From: JAQVEB01 sp028698105
Lineage (GTDB): Bacteria; Bacteroidota; Bacteroidia; Bacteroidales; Dysgonomonadaceae
Assembly: GCA_964293155.1 (NCBI GenBank)
Contig: CAXYYA010000009.1
Coordinates: forward strand, 1 to 64,000
Length of the DNA: 64,000 nt
Direction: 5' to 3'
Numbering within the stretch: the stretch's first letter is position 1; each line of letters opens with the position of its first letter. The translations under genes were made by a program, and so were the position numbers. Shown here one piece after another: positions 60,639 through 64,000 of this stretch. The notes under the pieces were generated by a model. The model worked only from the letters and a program-made list of their open reading frames with translations. It ran no database searches and had not been told where the DNA came from.

Positions 60639-63086
60639 ATGCTTTCAAACTACGAAATAGCGTATAATTTTATTACGCGGACAGGGCGCAATGTGTTTAT
60701 CACCGGAAAAGCAGGAACCGGAAAAACCACTTTTCTTCATCGGTTGAAATCGGAATGTTCAAAGCAAATGGTTGTGGCCGCGCCCACCGGAGTAGCTGCG
60801 ATAAATGCCGGCGGAGTTACGCTGCACTCGTTTTTTCAGCTTCCTTTTTCTCCTTTTCTTCCCACTCCCGAAGGACGTAAAGAGCTGATCATCGAAATAA
60901 AACTTCAGGGATATAAAAGAACGCGCATCCGTGAGCTGGAACTGCTTGTGATTGATGAGATAAGCATGGTGAGAGCCGATGTGCTGGATGCCATTGATAC
61001 CATTTTGCGCACAATCCGGCACCGTTTCGACGAACCTTTCGGAGGCGTGCAGATGGTTTTTATCGGCGACATGTTTCAACTCTCGCCGGTGGCTAAGGCT
61101 GATGAAATGCAACTGTTGTCGGCATATTACGAAAGCATGTACTTTTTCGACAGTCACGTGATCAGAGAAAATCCTCCGGCGTATGTGGAATTCGACCGGA
61201 TCTTCAGGCAATCCGATGCCGATTTTATCGAACTGCTGAACGATATAAGGGTGGGATCGGTTACGGCGCGCAGCCGCCAGTTGTTATCCGGTCGCCATCA
61301 ACCCGCCTTCGCTCCAGCTAAAGACGATGCCTACGTCATACTCACCACGCATAATTACAAAGCCAATGCCATCAACGCGTCGGAGATGCAAAAGCTCGAC
61401 ACCGAAAAATACATCTTCCCCGCGCGCGTGGATGGAACATTTCCCGAGAACAGTTATCCGGCAGAAGAAAACCTCGAATTGAAAAAGGGCGCAAAAGTGA
61501 TGTTTCTCAAGAACGATAACGAGGAACGCCGGTTTTATAACGGAAAAATGGGTATTGTATCGTCCGTTGGAGACGATCACATTCATGTGCAATGTCCGGG
61601 TGAAGAAGAAGCGATAACGGTTTTCCCGATGGTGTGGGAGAACGTAAATTATACTGTGAACAAAGAAACCGCCCAACTGGAAGAAAAAAAACTCGGAAGT
61701 TTCACACAGTATCCGTTGCGCCTGGCCTGGGCTATTACGATCCATAAAAGCCAGGGACTTACGTTTGATAAAGTCGTAATTGATCCCGAAGACGCTTTCG
61801 CCGCCGGACAGGCGTATGTGGCGCTGAGCCGCTGCCGGACACTGGATGGGATCGTACTGAAATCGGGCGTCAACGTAAACAACCTGCGGAACGAAAAACG
61901 GGTGCTGGACTTCTCTTTCGAAGGAACAACGCAGACGCCGCAACTTCCCGAACAGTTGAGCGATGCCGAGAAAAAGTACCGGTGTGCGCTTCTCACGGGG
62001 ATTTTTAATTTCGCTTCGCTGCAATCGCTGTTTTCCCAACTACAAGCCGATGTGTTGGCTGATGCCCCGGTATTCGGCGACGAATCCCTGGCATATCTTC
62101 AGGCCGTGAACGAGCGCATTGCGCATCTGAAAGACGTGGGCGCGAGGTTTGGTGTGCAGCTTGCCAGACTGATGGAAAACGATCGTCAGGAGGCGATTTT
62201 ACATGAACGGTTAAAGGCTTCTGCCGATTATTTTATTCCGCTTATCGCCCAACTGACGGAGTTGCTGTCGCAATCACCCGTAACGACCGATAATCGCGCT
62301 TTAGCCATGGAATTCGATAAAAACTGGGAAGCCTGTTACACGCTGCTGGCGCAGAAAAAACATGCTATTGAAGGTACGCAAGGCAATTTTAGCGTTCAAT
62401 CGTATTTCGATCATCGGAAACGCTTTTCGTACCGCCTGCCCGATGTTACCGCCTATGCGCCGCACCGGAAAAAATATACGCAGCGCGAATCGGTGCATCC
62501 GGAATTGCTGAACAGGCTTTCGGCGCTGCGCCGCGAGATCGCCACAGAAGAAAACGCGAAAGCGTATCAGGTTTTTCATACCGAGGCGTTGAAAGCGATG
62601 GCGCTTCATCTTCCCGAAACCATCGCCGATTTTTTGCGGATAAAAGGCGTAGGAAAGCGAAAAGCCGAGACTTATGGCACCCGTTTTCTGGAGGAGATTA
62701 ACGCGTATTGCCACGCGAACGGGATCGAAAAAAGAATGGATGACGAATCGGGCGATTTAAAACAGGAGAAAAAGAAAAAGCCTCAGGTGAAAGGCGCCAG
62801 TGCACTGGAAAGCTACGCGTTATATCGCCGGGGGAAAAGCATTGCCGAAATAGCGGCGGAACGGAACCTGACGGAAAATACCATCGCAGGACATTTGGGA
62901 ACTTTCATCACGAAAGGCGAGTTAGACATCTCCGATTTCCTTTCGTCCGAAGTTATGGATTGCGCCGTTGCAATGATGAAAAACGTTTCGGGCGATCTAT
63001 CGCTCTACGAGCGATTATCCGGCACGTTAACTCAACCCCAGATATCGCTTTTTAGTGCATGGTGGAGAAAAAATCGCAACCAATGA
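60639..63086 (+). CDS. Pif1-like superfamily 1 helicase with HRDC and HTH tail
   Basis: 815 residues. Walker A GKAGTGKTT at 23-31, Walker B LVIDEISM (~107-114), GDMFQLSPV (motif III), and in the second core domain LAWAITIHKSQGLTFDKVVID and AYVALSRCR. After ~430 comes a linker, then an HRDC domain (~625-695, FLRIKGVGKRKAETYG) and an HTH_40-type helix-turn-helix (~730-800). Pif1 helicases unwind DNA including G-quadruplexes. The stop codon overlaps the next gene's start (ATGA). Confidence 0.92.
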   Translation: MLSNYEIAYNFITRTGRNVFITGKAGTGKTTFLHRLKSECSKQMVVAAPTGVAAINAGGVTLHSFFQLPFSPFLPTPEGRKELIIEIKLQGYKRTRIRELELLVIDEISMVRADVLDAIDTILRTIRHRFDEPFGGVQMVFIGDMFQLSPVAKADEMQLLSAYYESMYFFDSHVIRENPPAYVEFDRIFRQSDADFIELLNDIRVGSVTARSRQLLSGRHQPAFAPAKDDAYVILTTHNYKANAINASEMQKLDTEKYIFPARVDGTFPENSYPAEENLELKKGAKVMFLKNDNEERRFYNGKMGIVSSVGDDHIHVQCPGEEEAITVFPMVWENVNYTVNKETAQLEEKKLGSFTQYPLRLAWAITIHKSQGLTFDKVVIDPEDAFAAGQAYVALSRCRTLDGIVLKSGVNVNNLRNEKRVLDFSFEGTTQTPQLPEQLSDAEKKYRCALLTGIFNFASLQSLFSQLQADVLADAPVFGDESLAYLQAVNERIAHLKDVGARFGVQLARLMENDRQEAILHERLKASADYFIPLIAQLTELLSQSPVTTDNRALAMEFDKNWEACYTLLAQKKHAIEGTQGNFSVQSYFDHRKRFSYRLPDVTAYAPHRKKYTQRESVHPELLNRLSALRREIATEENAKAYQVFHTEALKAMALHLPETIADFLRIKGVGKRKAETYGTRFLEEINAYCHANGIEKRMDDESGDLKQEKKKKPQVKGASALESYALYRRGKSIAEIAAERNLTENTIAGHLGTFITKGELDISDFLSSEVMDCAVAMMKNVSGDLSLYERLSGTLTQPQISLFSAWWRKNRNQ

Positions 63087-64000
63087 TTCATCGAATGAAA
63101 GCAAAAAAAACGTTTTTTTTAATTTCTCTGTCGGTTCTTGCACTTGTCTCCTGTAAGAAACCGCAGGCCGAGGAACCGTATGACTTTCCGCAGATCATGC
63201 AGAAAGATACGCTCACGGTGCTCACACTGAATACTTCAACTTCGTATTTCATTTATCGCGATCAGCCCATGGGGTATCACTACGATATGATCAGGGATTT
63301 TTGCAATAAACACGGGTTGATACTCGACATCAAACTGGCGCAAAATTCCAACGCGCTGGTCGAGATGTTGCAAGACAGCATCGGTGACGTGATCGCGTAT
63401 GATGTTCCTCTTGAGAACAGCCTCAAGGATTCGGTTATTTATTGCGGTTTGTCGCAGGTTTCGCATCAGGTTTTGGTGCAGCGGTCGGAAAAACAAGACA
63501 CGCTGGTGAAAGATGTTACGCAACTTATCGGTAAAGACGTGTATGTGAAAACCGATACGAAATATTACGACCGATTGGTCAATTTGAACAACGAGTTGGG
63601 CGGCGGTATCGGCATCAAAGATGTGAACAAAGATACCGTTGTGGTGGAAGACCTCATCCGCATGGTTTCCAACGGGGAGATAAAATACACGATCGCCGAC
63701 GAGTACATTGCCCGGTTGAACAGAACATACTTCAGGAATATTGATATTTCGGTTCCCGTGAGTTTCGATCAGCGTTCTTCGTGGGCAGTACGAAAAAATA
63801 CGCCCATTCTTGCCGATTCCCTGAATGCCTGGTTCGCACAGGTAAATGCAGAGCCCACTTATCAGCGGATCACCAAGCGATATTTCGAGGAGGCTAAGGG
63901 ATATTCCGCAGACGAAAGACCCACTTTTGTGCAGATTCTCGGGCCCGGGCAAATTTCGCCCTTCGATAATTATTTTAAGAAATACGGGAAAGAGTATGGG
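63083..64000 (+). CDS. MltF-like lytic transglycosylase / substrate-binding lipoprotein (5' part)
   Basis: Open to the right edge (306 codons, no stop). The ATG at 63083 overlaps the helicase TGA; an alternative start at 63095 gives MKAKKTFFLISLSVLALVSC, a lipoprotein signal. The visible part is a solute-binding-protein type 3 domain (TLTVLTLNTSTSYFIYRDQP, GYHYDMIRDF, ADEYIARLNRTY). It ends at FDNYFKKYGKEYG, where MltF proteins pass into their transglycosylase domain. MltF trims peptidoglycan at the outer membrane. Confidence 0.82.
   Translation, partial: MIHRMKAKKTFFLISLSVLALVSCKKPQAEEPYDFPQIMQKDTLTVLTLNTSTSYFIYRDQPMGYHYDMIRDFCNKHGLILDIKLAQNSNALVEMLQDSIGDVIAYDVPLENSLKDSVIYCGLSQVSHQVLVQRSEKQDTLVKDVTQLIGKDVYVKTDTKYYDRLVNLNNELGGGIGIKDVNKDTVVVEDLIRMVSNGEIKYTIADEYIARLNRTYFRNIDISVPVSFDQRSSWAVRKNTPILADSLNAWFAQVNAEPTYQRITKRYFEEAKGYSADERPTFVQILGPGQISPFDNYFKKYGKEYG

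Noticed and set aside
1..64000. CRISPR arrays, tRNA or rRNA genes
   Set aside because: No regularly spaced short repeats and no cloverleaf or rRNA-like sequence was noticed. A tRNAscan-SE run would settle the tRNA question.

Overview
The window looks like the chromosome of a fermentative Bacteroidota (order Bacteroidales, probably near Dysgonomonadaceae: Proteiniphilum, Petrimonas, Fermentimonas). The evidence is two SusC/SusD pairs, a hybrid two-component sensor with a beta-propeller, NigD-like and DUF4294 proteins, and many promoters with the Bacteroidota -7 element TAnnTTTG. The genus is inferred. I saw no rRNA, tRNA or CRISPR array.

Layout. 1-2.4 kb is an accessory, defence-like patch: the 5' end of a probable type III methyltransferase, a TIR-like effector, two attC-like palindromes, an ORF-less group II intron and a dispersed-repeat relic. 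2.5-25.7 kb, minus strand, is a fucose/sulfated-glycan locus: fucR, fucI, fucP, GH109, SusC/SusD, a broken large hydrolase-like gene, two sulfatases, GH95, GH20, a small membrane protein and GH29. The enzyme set (alpha-fucosidases, alpha-N-acetylgalactosaminidase, beta-hexosaminidase, sulfatases) fits sulfated, fucosylated, blood-group-A-like mucin glycans. A nuclease cassette (GxxExxY family), flanked by 83-bp direct repeats, sits between fucI and fucP. 25.9-34.5 kb holds NigD-like lipoprotein, YgiQ, Fic, SulP, DUF4294 and acyl-CoA synthetase genes. 34.6-38.1 kb is leuS, followed by YitT. 39-54.7 kb is a mannoside/N-glycan-type locus: a GH2 enzyme, a convergent hybrid two-component sensor, then GH130, MFS, an unrecognised lipoprotein, SusC and SusD. 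54.9-64 kb is housekeeping: tcdA, rubrerythrin, an ABC-F protein, a helix-hairpin-helix outer-membrane protein, a Pif1-like helicase and the start of an MltF-like lytic transglycosylase.

Most striking point. Leucyl-tRNA synthetase is one open frame of 1167 codons carrying three in-frame insertions with related pyrimidine/purine inverted-repeat ends. One carries a complete DUF559 (Vsr-like) nuclease domain and the other two are short. Removing the two short ones as insertions that duplicated a TA restores ordinary LeuRS sequence exactly (138 and 96 bp, both multiples of 3). A second solitary PD-(D/E)XK-type nuclease, the GxxExxY gene, is bracketed by a different foldable repeat. Together they suggest a class of minimal mobile elements made of palindromic ends and a small nuclease.
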